Made by a program: the position numbers and the translations under genes. A stretch of 17,203 nucleotides of DNA from Circinella minor (Eukaryota > Mucoromycota > Mucoromycetes > Mucorales > Lichtheimiaceae): positions 1 through 17,203 of the forward strand of contig JAEPRB010000496.1 of assembly GCA_016758965.1 (NCBI GenBank). Direction: 5' to 3'. Shown in pieces: positions 9,223-17,203 of the stretch (positions are counted from its first letter, which is position 1; each line of letters opens with the position of its first letter). The notes below the pieces were generated by a model that worked only from the letters and a program-made list of their open reading frames with translations, was not told the DNA's origin and searched no databases.

Positions 9223-9275
9223 GTAAGTCCGATGGACTACCTCAATTGTCTGGAACTTAGTGATAGACAATTGTT

Positions 9276-9729
9276 ATTATTATTGCTGACAGCTATTATT
9301 GTTGTATGTTATATATAATAATAATAATAATGACGACATCAGTATTAATCTTTTATATTATTAATTATATCAATAACTCCCATTCCCTTCCACTAATTAT
9401 ATTATCAGTATTACTATTATCCGGAGTATTATTAACAAGAAAATATAAATAGAAATACTAGACTATTTTATTAAATAAAAAATTCTATCTATCCCATTTT
9501 CTGTACATTACCTTTATGGTATTATTCTCTATATGGTCCTTTACATGTGTGGTGTTCTTATTCTTAGTGATTATATTATAGACTAAACCCAAGTCCATAG
9601 TTATTGGGTCAATTAATGATGCAATGAAATAAAAAAATGATAAAAGTGAAAAAGAGATAAAAAGAACTTATTATTAGGTATGTTAACTATTTATATGGGC
9701 TACGCCCATTTGTACAACTCAAGTGTAAT
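9276..9729. other. AT-rich intergenic DNA without a recognised gene
   Basis: No supported reading frame was found. It contains a short AAT/TTA-rich tract near 9316-9332 and a perfect hairpin ATGGGC-TAC-GCCCAT at 9695-9709. The last five bases (GTAAT) belong to the target duplication of the solo LTR. Confidence 0.6.
9725..9729. repeat. target site duplication of the solo LTR, left copy (GTAAT)
   Basis: GTAAT immediately precedes the TGTTG start of the LTR and is repeated exactly at 10160-10164 after its ..AACA end. Five bp is the usual duplication of Ty3/gypsy and Ty1/copia integrases. Confidence 0.85.
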
Positions 9730-10159
9730 TGTTGTATCCAACATACAATGGCTTCATAATAATGGTCATTTAATAATATATATTTAAATACAGCATACTT
9801 CAAATATGTTTCACTGACATTTCGGTATTTTACGGTATATTTCAATCTTAATATTAAAGAAGTCCGTCTTCTTTATTGATACTACTATTTGACAGCTGCG
9901 TTGATATATTATTTTATCAATGGCAAAACGTATAGAATATAGTGTTCACATATACCATTGTCATTATTCATCGTTATTAACAAATCGGAAGTATATCATT
10001 GTTTCATACACGCATATTGATATACCTGGCCATTGATTAGGATTTAATATAAATAGTGATAATATTTTATTATAATAAACTGGAGTTCAATCATTGTTCT
10101 TTTAGGTCTCGTTGACTTATTACTGTCTCTTTTATTTATTAATTTCGATTGATATAACA
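9730..10159 (+). mobile_element. solo LTR (430 bp) of a Ty3-like retrotransposon
   Basis: It begins TGTTGTATCCAACA and ends TTGATATAACA, with TG..CA ends and perfect GTAAT duplications on both sides. Start, end and several internal blocks match the LTR at 15048-15793: the same first 14 bases, a TACAGCATA block, a GAAGTCYGTCTTCT block, ACAGCTGCGT, and a 3' segment with TATAAATA (10048-10055), AATAAA (10074-10079) and GGTCTCGTTGACT. No internal coding sequence remains, so it is a recombination remnant. It is about 316 bp shorter than the other LTR, mainly through a missing central block. Confidence 0.85.
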
Positions 10160-10164
10160 GTAAT
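10160..10164. repeat. target site duplication of the solo LTR, right copy (GTAAT)
   Basis: Exact match to 9725-9729; it shows that 9730-10159 is a complete insertion footprint and not part of a larger element in this window. Confidence 0.85.
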
Positions 10165-10442
10165 GTTATAAATAATATAAAAATAGAATATACCAAATGG
10201 AAATTGAGAGTACTTTATATAAAATCAATTGTTCTTTCTTTTATCTAATAAACTGTTTATATTTATACTATTAGTTTATCTAAGAAATTCTTAGCAATAC
10301 ATATAACTACTTGTTACGTATATTGTTATGTCTTCTTTATTATCTTATTCTTAGGGGTGGTATATATTTCGTGGTTTGGTTGTGAGGTCAGATGACGTCG
10401 GAGTATTGCTTACATCAAGTTTATGTTCCTAAGCTTGAGCTC

Positions 10443-10452
10443 TTAGTTACAA
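10443..10452. repeat. MULE target site duplication, left copy (TTAGTTACAA)
   Basis: The ten bases are repeated exactly at 13521-13530, directly outside the two terminal inverted repeats. Length is typical of Mutator-like elements (about 8-11 bp). Confidence 0.85.
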
Positions 10453-10497
10453 GCAAGACTTGAATTGTTCCCGTATAAACCTCAATTTTTATTGGCT
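10453..10497. repeat. MULE left terminal inverted repeat
   Basis: Forty-five bp that align without gaps to the reverse complement of 13476-13520, with eight mismatches. The best conserved core is CGTATAAACCTCAAT at 10473-10487. Three of the mismatches cluster at the outermost five bases. Confidence 0.85.
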
Positions 10498-10636
10498 AGA
10501 TATTTAGAGTAGAGACAGTATTATCTTTGACTGTTATTTCCTCATTTGACTTGTAATTTTTTTTTAATATTTTCTATTTTTTATTTATTTTCGTTCCTGA
10601 ATTATATTAATAATTAATAACAATAAAAATAAAAAT

Positions 10637-13284
10637 ATGGAAAACTATCTTACAACAGCATTTATCGCTCAACCTGAAGACGATGGTTCAACCATCGAAT
10701 TGAAAGTTTCAAGAATGGATTATCATAATTGGATTGAAGAACAAGAAAAGTATTATAACTGCAAGTTCTATAATAAAACCAATGGTAGCAAAACAAGCGA
10801 CCGTAAAACCAAAAATGAAGAGTGTCTTAGAAATGGATACACACCACCTCCTCCTGGTCAAAAACGCTCAAGAGGAAAGCTTGGCTACATTTTCAACGAA
10901 GTAAATTGCTAGATAAAAACATCATTATATATAAAAACGTTTTGTCCCATTACTTATAAAATATTTATTTATTTATTTATTTATTTTACTTTATACATTA
11001 TAATTAATACATAACAGCGTTTTGTCTGCCAATGCGTGGGTCCCCCTCGAGGAGAAACCTCATTTTGTTCCAATTGCCAGGCAGGATTTACTGCCTTTGT
11101 TAATAAAGACAGTGAAGACAAGAACATGATCACGGTACAATACCGGCGTAAGCATACTGGTCATGAACCTGGCAGCAATATAGATACAAGATCCAGTATG
11201 CTCCCTCGCTTTGTGATGGAATTCATCCAAGCCCAAGTGGAGAAAAGTCTTACCTAGAGAAATATCAAGCATATGCTTCGTCTTGATAAAGATATTCTTG
11301 AAAATATCTTAGATAGCGAAGACTATGATCAATTGCCACAGTCAGTGAGAATTGATTACCAACACGTCTATTATGCGATGAAAATCCATCTTAGATGACA
11401 ATCCCAGTTTGATCCCTCGATGGTAACCAGTCTCGAAAAATGGGGGGCTAAAATAATGCAAGAAAGAGGATATTATACTTCGAAAAATCTTGATAGATTT
11501 GAAGAGGGCATGTTCTTTTTTGCCTTTATGTCACAGTGGCAATTGAAGGTAAAACAATTAATTTAAATGAAAAAAATATTATACATGTACCTGAACAAAC
11601 ATACATCCTTTACTATATACTTGTTGAAGGAGAACGGGGATCTCGTCTGTCTTGATTCTACTCATAAGACTTGCGTGGATGGTGCCAAACATGACTGCTA
11701 TCTGTATACACTTGTAGCAAGATGCACGACTACTGGCAAAGGCAAGCCTTTGGGGTAGATGATCACTAACTCGCAAGCTCAATATCCTATCTTGTATTGG
11801 CTTAAATGGCTGAAGGATGAGCATGGATATATTCTATCGCGTGTTATGATTGATGACTCTGATACAGAAATTATTGCTATCAATAAGGCATATAATTATG
11901 TAAATGATGATCCATCCACCAACATATTCATCGATAAAGTGAAGATACTTATCTGTCACTGGCATGTCCTTCGAGCATGGAAGAAAAACATTTTGACCAA
12001 GCTCACTGCCAAAACATCCAACCCACAAAGAACTTTGAGGGAAAAGAAAGCCATGCGCAAGCATGCGCTTTCTCTAATAATGAGTATGATGAAAGCTGAA
12101 ACACCACTCAACTTTGACCTTGAACATGAAAAGTTTGAGACCTGGTGTATTGATGCTGACAACGAATGGGATAGTGATCGTTTGTATTTATACTTTGAAA
12201 GAAGATTTCTTTCTAAACGTGAAAAATGGAGCCAAGCGTGGCGTACTGTAAGTGATTAATTACATTTATATTTTAGATCGTTCTAAATACATTCTTCTGT
12301 AGCTTACCATGTATATAAAAGCACCATCATCACGTAAATACAAACAACTACATAGAAAGCTGGCACCGTCACCTCAAAGAAGTTTACTTGCCAAGTTTGC
12401 GTAGACAGCGTGTTGACGTTCTAGTCTACATTCTTTGAAGTCTTGTTCTTCCAGACCTGATGCAAGACCATTTGTGCACAGTGGCCAAGTTCAAGCTTCG
12501 TCGAATGAATAAGGCAGAAAGAGCACGACTTGCGCGTGTCAATGAGTTGAATGGTAAGATTGTGTTTCCAGCTGTGTATTCAATGCATATTATTTTTATA
12601 TGTTTCTTATATAAATCATAGATGAAGAACCATATGCCATGATTGTCGGCCAAGAAGGTGATATCATCAAAGTACTTTCATTCACTAACCCTAATGAAAG
12701 TACTGTATATGATGTTTTGATTAATGTTGACGACGATTTTCTTGAATCATGTACTTGTCTCGATCAACAGACAAACAAATCGCCATGTAATCACATGTAT
12801 TTGGTACGTATTAATATATGTTTACTTTACATAGCACTAGTAATAACTTTTTATATAATCAAGGTCAATCACGTCTTCAATATCAGTTTGATCCGTCCCC
12901 AAGCATCTTCTTCTTCTTCTCTTCCTGCTCCTCCCCCTTCTTCTTCTTCTCCTTCTTCGTCACAACAACAACAACAACAAGTTGATGCTATGGATACCAA
13001 CTCGGAAACAGGTGGAGATCTATCACAAGAAGCTATAGACAGGTATAAAACAAACAGAAAATACATTAGTGTAACAACAAACAATTTAATAACATTTACA
13101 TATATATAGATTTGTCGATTCTTTCGAGTTGCTAAAGATCGAGGCTGAAAAAACAGTAAACAAAAAACGTGTACCTGTTGCAGTCATAAATCGACTTGCT
13201 ACACAATTTCAAGAAGCAACCAACGAGATGAGAAGTTGGAATAGCTCAACTTCTGGTCCTTCGAGAACGCAAATACGTTATTAA
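10637..13284 (+). pseudogene. MULE transposase with SWIM zinc finger, seven exons, four nonsense codons
   Basis: Proposed exons are 10637-10900, 11018-11548, 11630-12247, 12322-12553, 12622-12803, 12864-13042 and 13110-13284. All junction phases agree and the total is 2181 nt (726 codons plus stop). The N-terminal half has a Cys/His DNA-binding region (FVCQCVG, FCSNCQAGF, KHTGHEPGSN) of FAR1/MULE type. The MULE core has CLDSTHKTC (D274), MIDDSD (D340/341), ICHWHVLRAW and TNNYIESWH. A SWIM finger follows (CTC-x9-CNH, exon 5), then Ser/Pro- and Gln-rich low complexity and a basic tail. Four stops interrupt it: TAG 11255-11257, TGA 11396-11398, TAG 11756-11758 and TGA 12436-12438. Similarity continues in the same frame on both sides of each, so they are point mutations. 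Two of them (KSLT-stop-RNI and KPLG-stop-MIT) sit where Trp is expected. The least certain boundary is the start of exon 4. Confidence 0.85.
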
Positions 13285-13475
13285 ATAAATTTTTGTAATA
13301 TTATTGCGTCAGATGCGTAAAATGGATTCTTAAAATATATTTTTTTGGTGAGATTTCGTGTAAGTGGAGGAAAGAGTGAAAAAAAATAAACATAAAAAAA
13401 AATTACATCACCAGATCAATGTATTTCAATAACTGCAATTGGTTGCTGAGCACAAAAGAACCAGAAAAAAGCAGC

Positions 13476-13520
13476 AGCCAATGGAGATTGAGGTTTATAC
13501 GCGAAAAATTCAAGTTTTCA
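13476..13520. repeat. MULE right terminal inverted repeat
   Basis: Partner of 10453-10497. Three inner mismatches are G here versus A in the aligned left copy, a transition-type difference. Confidence 0.85.
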
Positions 13521-13530
13521 TTAGTTACAA
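13521..13530. repeat. MULE target site duplication, right copy (TTAGTTACAA)
   Basis: Exact copy of 10443-10452; it fixes the right border of the element. Confidence 0.85.
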
Positions 13531-14751
13531 TATTACCTAAATAGTAAAACAGGTTATATATTCTCTTTGTGGTTCTCTCTGTGTAATTTCTATCTATAAA
13601 GATATGACATATCATAATTATTAGTCTAATACTGTCATAATTATTTTTCGCGGATAATATAGTAGCCAATATAGAAGTAAATAAAAACCAGAGAGTATAA
13701 TAAAAGGCTCAAAGACCACATAAAAGTTGTATTTTACTATTTAATAATAATGAAGGGATATTTATATGCAATAATAATACTAATAATAATACTAATAATA
13801 ATAGTGTATTATTCTGTGCACTTGGTGATGACCATGGTGATATATATAATGTTTATTGGTCCAATAGTAAGAATGCCAAGTATTTATATCTCTTTAAATT
13901 ACTTGTGATAATAATAAAATATATAATAAAGCTAATAATAATGTATGTGGAACTATGAAGACAATACATGTTTACAACAGCGGTCAATTGAGTTCGTTTT
14001 TGAATAATTAATATATATGATAGTAATAATAGGGTATAACGAAAAGAATTTATTTTTATTAGTTACAACACAGAAATGACAATACTTTCATTTTCCTTTT
14101 TGGTTATTTGTCATATAACGTCGTTATAATTATGAGTCAACTCGTCATTGCCTTTTCTTTATCACAGTTGTACAATACTTCTTCATCATCAATAGCCCCT
14201 CACAAGTTCACAAATAGAACTATGATGGCTCACTACACATATATTTTTTATAATTACATACCATCCATCATATATACATTATTACCAGCATAAACATTAT
14301 TATCTGCAATAAATTAGCTTAGCAGAATATATAAATACATCTTCATTACCAAACAAAAAACGATATCTTCAAGTTCATCTAGTTATCCGTCTTATTCCTT
14401 TCACTACAGTTTTTCAGGCTACTGAAGATCTATGGTATGAGACTGATTGTCTAAATCTAGAATTTTGACAATTTCATAGATTTTCAGAGACCGCAATTTG
14501 AAAGAAAGAAAGTAGATATTCCATACATGGATTTTCAGACTTTTTCTGTAGATATTCTATAGATTTATGACTGTTTTCATTACATAAAATAGAAATAAAC
14601 CAATTCAATGTGATAAATAAATGCTATTATATTTTTCTAGATAATTCATTTAGTTGTATTTATTTATAAATCTTTATTACCACATCATATAGTTCTGAAA
14701 ACTAAATAGATCAAACATCTGTACTACTAATTTAAGCTCTAACTATGCTAC
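13531..14751. other. AT-rich DNA without a recognised gene
   Basis: Only short accidental frames are seen on either strand. It contains an imperfect AAT-rich microsatellite at about 13769-13804 with the unit AATAATACT. A decayed repetition of GTAGATATTC and ATRGATTTTCAGA motifs lies at about 14476-14560. No RNA gene was recognised. Confidence 0.55.
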
Positions 14752-15047
14752 TCATTCTCTTCTAGATCTCGAATCACTGGCTGCGTTTTTAGCATTATCA
14801 CTTGAATTATCAGTTTTTTTCTTTTGAGAAGAAACACGTTTCTTAGCAGACGAGCTTTGATTATATTGCTATTACCATTTAGATACTTCTACCTTTTACT
14901 ACCTTTTCTAATTCTCTTAGAGAGACTTGCTGTATACCTGCTACCAGTCTTTTTGTTATTATCTTTTCCGTTATTACCATTTGTATTGCTAACCTTCTTT
15001 TTGTCCTTCTTGTTTTGCATGGAATACTTTGATATTTCAATACTAAC
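14752..15047 (-). pseudogene. fragment of a Lys/Ser/Asn-rich reading frame, cut by the LTR
   Basis: Reading away from the LTR border, the - strand is open in one frame with YSMQNKKDKKKVSNTNGN and continues to SKRIRKGSKR before a stop. A second frame a little downstream encodes SSSAKKRVSSQKKKTDNSS and ends at TGA 14754-14752. Both pieces have the same unusual basic, low-complexity composition, which suggests one C-terminal tail with a frameshift or a lost intron. The first frame is open right up to the LTR start at 15048, so the retrotransposon may have inserted within the gene. No family is recognised, and low-complexity AT-rich DNA could mimic this. Confidence 0.3.
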
Positions 15048-15793
15048 TGTTGTATCCAACACATATTATTCATAAAGATAATTATTTGTCATTTTAATTA
15101 TTAAAGTACAGCATATTTTAATTATGCTTTGCTGACATTTCATGTACTTCCCTATTTGGACCATGATTTGTAAGAACACAGAAGTCTGTCTTCTATAATG
15201 ATAACAGATAACAGCTGCGTAGATATACCATATCGTCAACCGCTCAAAGTCTAATCTTAATATCATTAATCTTATATTCATAATTCACACGGCCATGACA
15301 AATTTAAATCTTACTGAGGTATACGATAGAATAATAATTTAATTCAATAATAAAAAAAAAAGTAAATAAAACGATGAGTCCTTTGAAACAGTGTTTATTC
15401 TTCAAAAATAAGATAAAGATTATTATTCTATGTACTACTTGGTCTATTTATATGAATTGTTTATTATAATGAGTTATTTCTGGTATGTCATCTGAAGAAT
15501 GTATCTTAAAGAATTTTATCTTAAGGTATGATAACCTTGTTCTTAGGATGATCCTTTTCAGCTTTATCAGGGGTAGACCCCTAGAATCTCTGGTATTTTT
15601 ACATTCTTAATTCCATGACACTACACTTACGTATAGCTATATACACATACCAATATATATCCCACCGATAATAAGATTCATATAAATAGAGATAATATTT
15701 TATTTTAATAAACTTCAGTTCAATTATTGTTCTTTTGGGTCTCGTTGACTTTTTAACGTCTCTTTATTTTTATTATATTTGATTGATATAACA
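15048..15793 (+). repeat. 5' LTR (746 bp)
   Basis: It begins TGTTGTATCCAACA and ends GATTGATATAACA. The two outer parts match the solo LTR at 9730-10159; a central block (about 15250-15640) is absent there. It holds a TATA box, an AATAAA signal and the conserved GGTCTCGTTGACT block. Confidence 0.85.
15681..15688 (+). promoter_or_regulatory. TATA box of the LTR promoter
   Basis: TATAAATA at 15681-15688 is conserved in the solo LTR (10048-10055). It lies about 110 bp before the LTR end. An AATAAA at 15707-15712, also conserved, may serve as polyadenylation signal in the 3' LTR. Confidence 0.5.
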
Positions 15794-15861
15794 TTTTTTT
15801 CAACGAATTCCTCGTTCTTTTATAAAAATCTCTATTCTCATTTTCATTTATATTTTATATA

Positions 15862-15899
15862 AACACATACACATACACACATATACACACACATACACA
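15862..15899. repeat. CA/TA-rich microsatellite in the retrotransposon leader
   Basis: Imperfect ACACAT/ACACAC repetition between the LTR and gag, followed by a T run. It lies in the untranslated leader. Confidence 0.6.
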
Positions 15900-15944
15900 C
15901 ATTTTTTTTTTCCTCATCCATTTATAATTCTATTTAATTTCATC

Positions 15945-17203
15945 ATGTCCACCTTCCAAGAAGAAACCGCTATGCCTACCGTATCTGCTGTTGTTCCTAA
16001 AAATCATCTTGACGATGATATGATGAGCGAATCTGGCTCTGCTGTATCAGTCACTTCTTCCTCCCGTATGTCTCCTAGGATCGCCAAATTAATTGCTAAG
16101 ATCGTCTTCTTAGAAGAAGAAATGGTGCGAGATGATTTGTCAGAAGAAGATCTGGTCAAGGTTCAAAAGTTGTTTGCCATCCATGCTAACAGTCTCGATA
16201 TGATGTTGGGCATCCAGAAGAAGTTAGCTAAGAAGGATAAGGCTGTCACCACCACCTTATCATCAAGATTAATTGTTCCAAGTGACTTACCCTTATTACA
16301 ATGGACAGGTAATGTCTATGACAATTCCAAGACCGTGTTTGCCTCCATTCACGAATGCCTCGATCGTTTCGAGGATATTATCGAATCATATGGTCAAGAC
16401 ATCAATGTCAACTGGTGCCGCTTGCTTCCGCGTATGTTATCCCCTGACCAACGTTCTTGGTTTATCGATAATCTTAAACCACATGCTGCCTTGGATTGGT
16501 CTTTCGCCCGGAAAACATTTGTAAACAAGTATGGAATCCAAGATGCTGACCGTCAAGCGCAGTATATGCAAGAGCTGTTCTCGTTGAAGATGGGTCGGGA
16601 TGATTCTGTGGAACAATATACTGACCATTTCCACAAGCTGCGTCGCGAAGCGGGTTGCGAGGATAACCGAGTAATGGCCGCATTATATATCAAGTCTCTG
16701 TTGCCAGAACTATCTCAACATGTGACGTTGGGTCAAGCTCACTTGTCCCCGGACAAACGCGCTACCATTGACCATGCTGCCAATCTTGCTCGTCGTATGT
16801 ATGGTAATGTCGTCCATTCAAAATATAGCAAACAAGTTGCTGCGAGTTCCGACTCGTCATTATCAAGTTCTGCTGTTTTGGTTGCTGCTTCTGGCCCCTC
16901 GTTTGCTGTTTCCGGCAAAAGAAACAAAGGAAAGAAGAGAGCTGACACTAAGCACTGCCGTTTGCATGGAGCAGGTCGTCATTCTTCTGAAGAATGTCGC
17001 GTCTTGTCTTCATTACAGACTGGTGGTAACGCTGGTAAGGTTGTGAAGTTTGCTGGTTCATTGTCTGCTGGTCGTCCTGCTGGTTCGTCTGGTGGTTTGT
17101 CTTCCTCTGGGAAGAAAAATTGTTTCAAGTGTGGCTTCGTCCCTTGGAAACAAGGTCATGTTTGTGAGGTCAATCATTTGGCAATCCGCTCTGCCTCTCT
17201 CCT
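15945..17203 (+). CDS. Gag polyprotein of a Ty3/gypsy-like retrotransposon (partial, 3' end outside)
   Basis: Structural protein that would form the virus-like particle and package the element RNA. From ATG 15945 the frame is open for 419 codons to the window end. An N-terminal Ser/Glu-rich region (about 1-110) with a helical stretch (FLEEEMVRDDLSEEDL) precedes the retrotransposon gag domain (about 118-290). Its visible motifs are LQWTG, WFIDNLKP, FVNKYG, SVEQYTDHFHKLRREAG and YIKSLLPEL. A basic linker and two Cys/His motifs follow: CRLHGAGRHSSEEC (338-351) and C393-x2-C396-x8-H405-x-C407, likely nucleic-acid binding, though the second is not a classical CCHC spacing. No stop or frameshift is present, and the codon pattern is less AT-biased than the surroundings. 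Whether pol is fused to gag or frameshifted cannot be seen. Confidence 0.85.
   Translation, partial: MSTFQEETAMPTVSAVVPKNHLDDDMMSESGSAVSVTSSSRMSPRIAKLIAKIVFLEEEMVRDDLSEEDLVKVQKLFAIHANSLDMMLGIQKKLAKKDKAVTTTLSSRLIVPSDLPLLQWTGNVYDNSKTVFASIHECLDRFEDIIESYGQDINVNWCRLLPRMLSPDQRSWFIDNLKPHAALDWSFARKTFVNKYGIQDADRQAQYMQELFSLKMGRDDSVEQYTDHFHKLRREAGCEDNRVMAALYIKSLLPELSQHVTLGQAHLSPDKRATIDHAANLARRMYGNVVHSKYSKQVAASSDSSLSSSAVLVAASGPSFAVSGKRNKGKKRADTKHCRLHGAGRHSSEECRVLSSLQTGGNAGKVVKFAGSLSAGRPAGSSGGLSSSGKKNCFKCGFVPWKQGHVCEVNHLAIRSASL

Larger units (their letters stand above)
4818..9275 (-). mobile_element. complete DIRS-type tyrosine-recombinase retrotransposon (about 4.46 kb)
   Basis: In coding order on the - strand the element runs: left terminus and inverted repeat (9275-9092), gag (9059-8301), RT/RNase H/methylase-like pol (8190-6232), tyrosine recombinase (6301-5291), internal complementary region (5133-5017) and right terminus with inverted repeat (4983-4818). 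This is the DIRS1 plan: inverted rather than direct terminal repeats, no integrase or protease, and an ICR complementary to both outer ends. Borders are set by where identity between the ICR and each end stops; both borders carry the same tetranucleotide (AACA on the coding strand). No target duplication is expected in this family and none is seen. Structural parts are intact, but pol and recombinase contain nonsense codons, so this copy is probably non-autonomous. Confidence 0.9.
10453..13520 (+). mobile_element. complete Mutator-like element (MULE), 3068 bp
   Basis: The element is delimited by 45-bp terminal inverted repeats (10453-10497 and 13476-13520, 37 of 45 positions identical) and by a perfect 10-bp target duplication. 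It carries one seven-exon transposase gene (10637-13284) that fills most of its length. The transposase has four nonsense codons, so the copy is probably inactive unless helped in trans. Confidence 0.88.
15048..17203 (+). mobile_element. Ty3/gypsy-like LTR retrotransposon, 5' part only
   Basis: A 746-bp LTR is followed by an untranslated leader (15794-15944) and an intact gag that runs past the window end. LTR length, TG..CA ends and gag type indicate a Ty3/gypsy-like element. Protease, RT, RNase H and integrase would lie beyond 17203. The 5 bp before the LTR are CTAAC, the expected target duplication to look for after the 3' LTR. No Trp-starting tRNA primer site (TGG..) follows the LTR. Confidence 0.8.

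Noticed and set aside
9695..9709. Perfect hairpin as a possible Helitron 3' end
   Set aside because: No CTRRT terminus follows it and no Rep/helicase sequence is present.
12869..13084. - strand frame with a poly-Cys/Glu run
   Set aside because: It is the antisense shadow of the Ser/Gln-rich segment in exon 6 of the MULE transposase.
9730..15793. The two LTR copies as the ends of one element containing the MULE
   Set aside because: The left copy has its own perfect 5-bp duplications on both sides, so it is a solo LTR, and the right copy is followed by gag, so it is a 5' LTR.
1..17203. CRISPR arrays, defence or secondary-metabolite clusters
   Set aside because: No regularly spaced repeats and no such protein motifs were seen; spliced genes and eukaryotic transposons indicate a fungal chromosome.

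Overview
The window looks like AT-rich, transposon-dense nuclear DNA of an early-diverging fungus, most likely Mucoromycota/Mucorales. This is inferred from short GT..AG introns (about 60-165 bp), poly-A/T tracts, and the co-occurrence of a DIRS element, a tnp2/Plavaka-type transposase, a MULE and a Ty3-type gag. No rRNA, tRNA or CRISPR array was found. At least three, probably four, mobile elements occupy most of the window.

Left part (1-4817). The last exon of an unidentified + strand gene ends at 191. It converges on an intact four-exon tnp2 (CACTA/Plavaka-like) transposase on the - strand (264-3526, 971 aa). Beyond it lie a possible tiny spliced membrane ORF (+, 3573-3812) and a clean three-exon coiled-coil gene (-, 3977-4692, 188 aa).

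Centre (4818-9275). A structurally complete DIRS-type tyrosine-recombinase retrotransposon lies on the - strand. It has inverted terminal repeats, an internal complementary region (ICR) that copies both outer ends in inverted form, and gag, RT-RNase H-methylase-like and tyrosine recombinase reading frames. The repeats and ICR are virtually perfect, but pol and the recombinase carry in-frame nonsense codons.

Right part (9276-17203). A solo LTR (9730-10159) is flanked by a 5-bp duplication GTAAT. A complete MULE (10453-13520) has 45-bp terminal inverted repeats and a perfect 10-bp target duplication TTAGTTACAA. Its seven-exon transposase gene is in frame throughout except for four nonsense codons. 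About 1.2 kb of AT-rich DNA without a recognisable gene follows. A related but longer LTR (15048-15793) begins a Ty3/gypsy-like retrotransposon whose intact gag (from 15945) runs off the window; this element seems to interrupt a lysine/serine-rich reading frame.

The main biological points are the fully readable DIRS replication architecture, the well-delimited MULE, and nonsense codons in DIRS and MULE that can all be explained by C-to-T/G-to-A transitions. The tnp2 transposase and the Ty3-type gag have clean frames.
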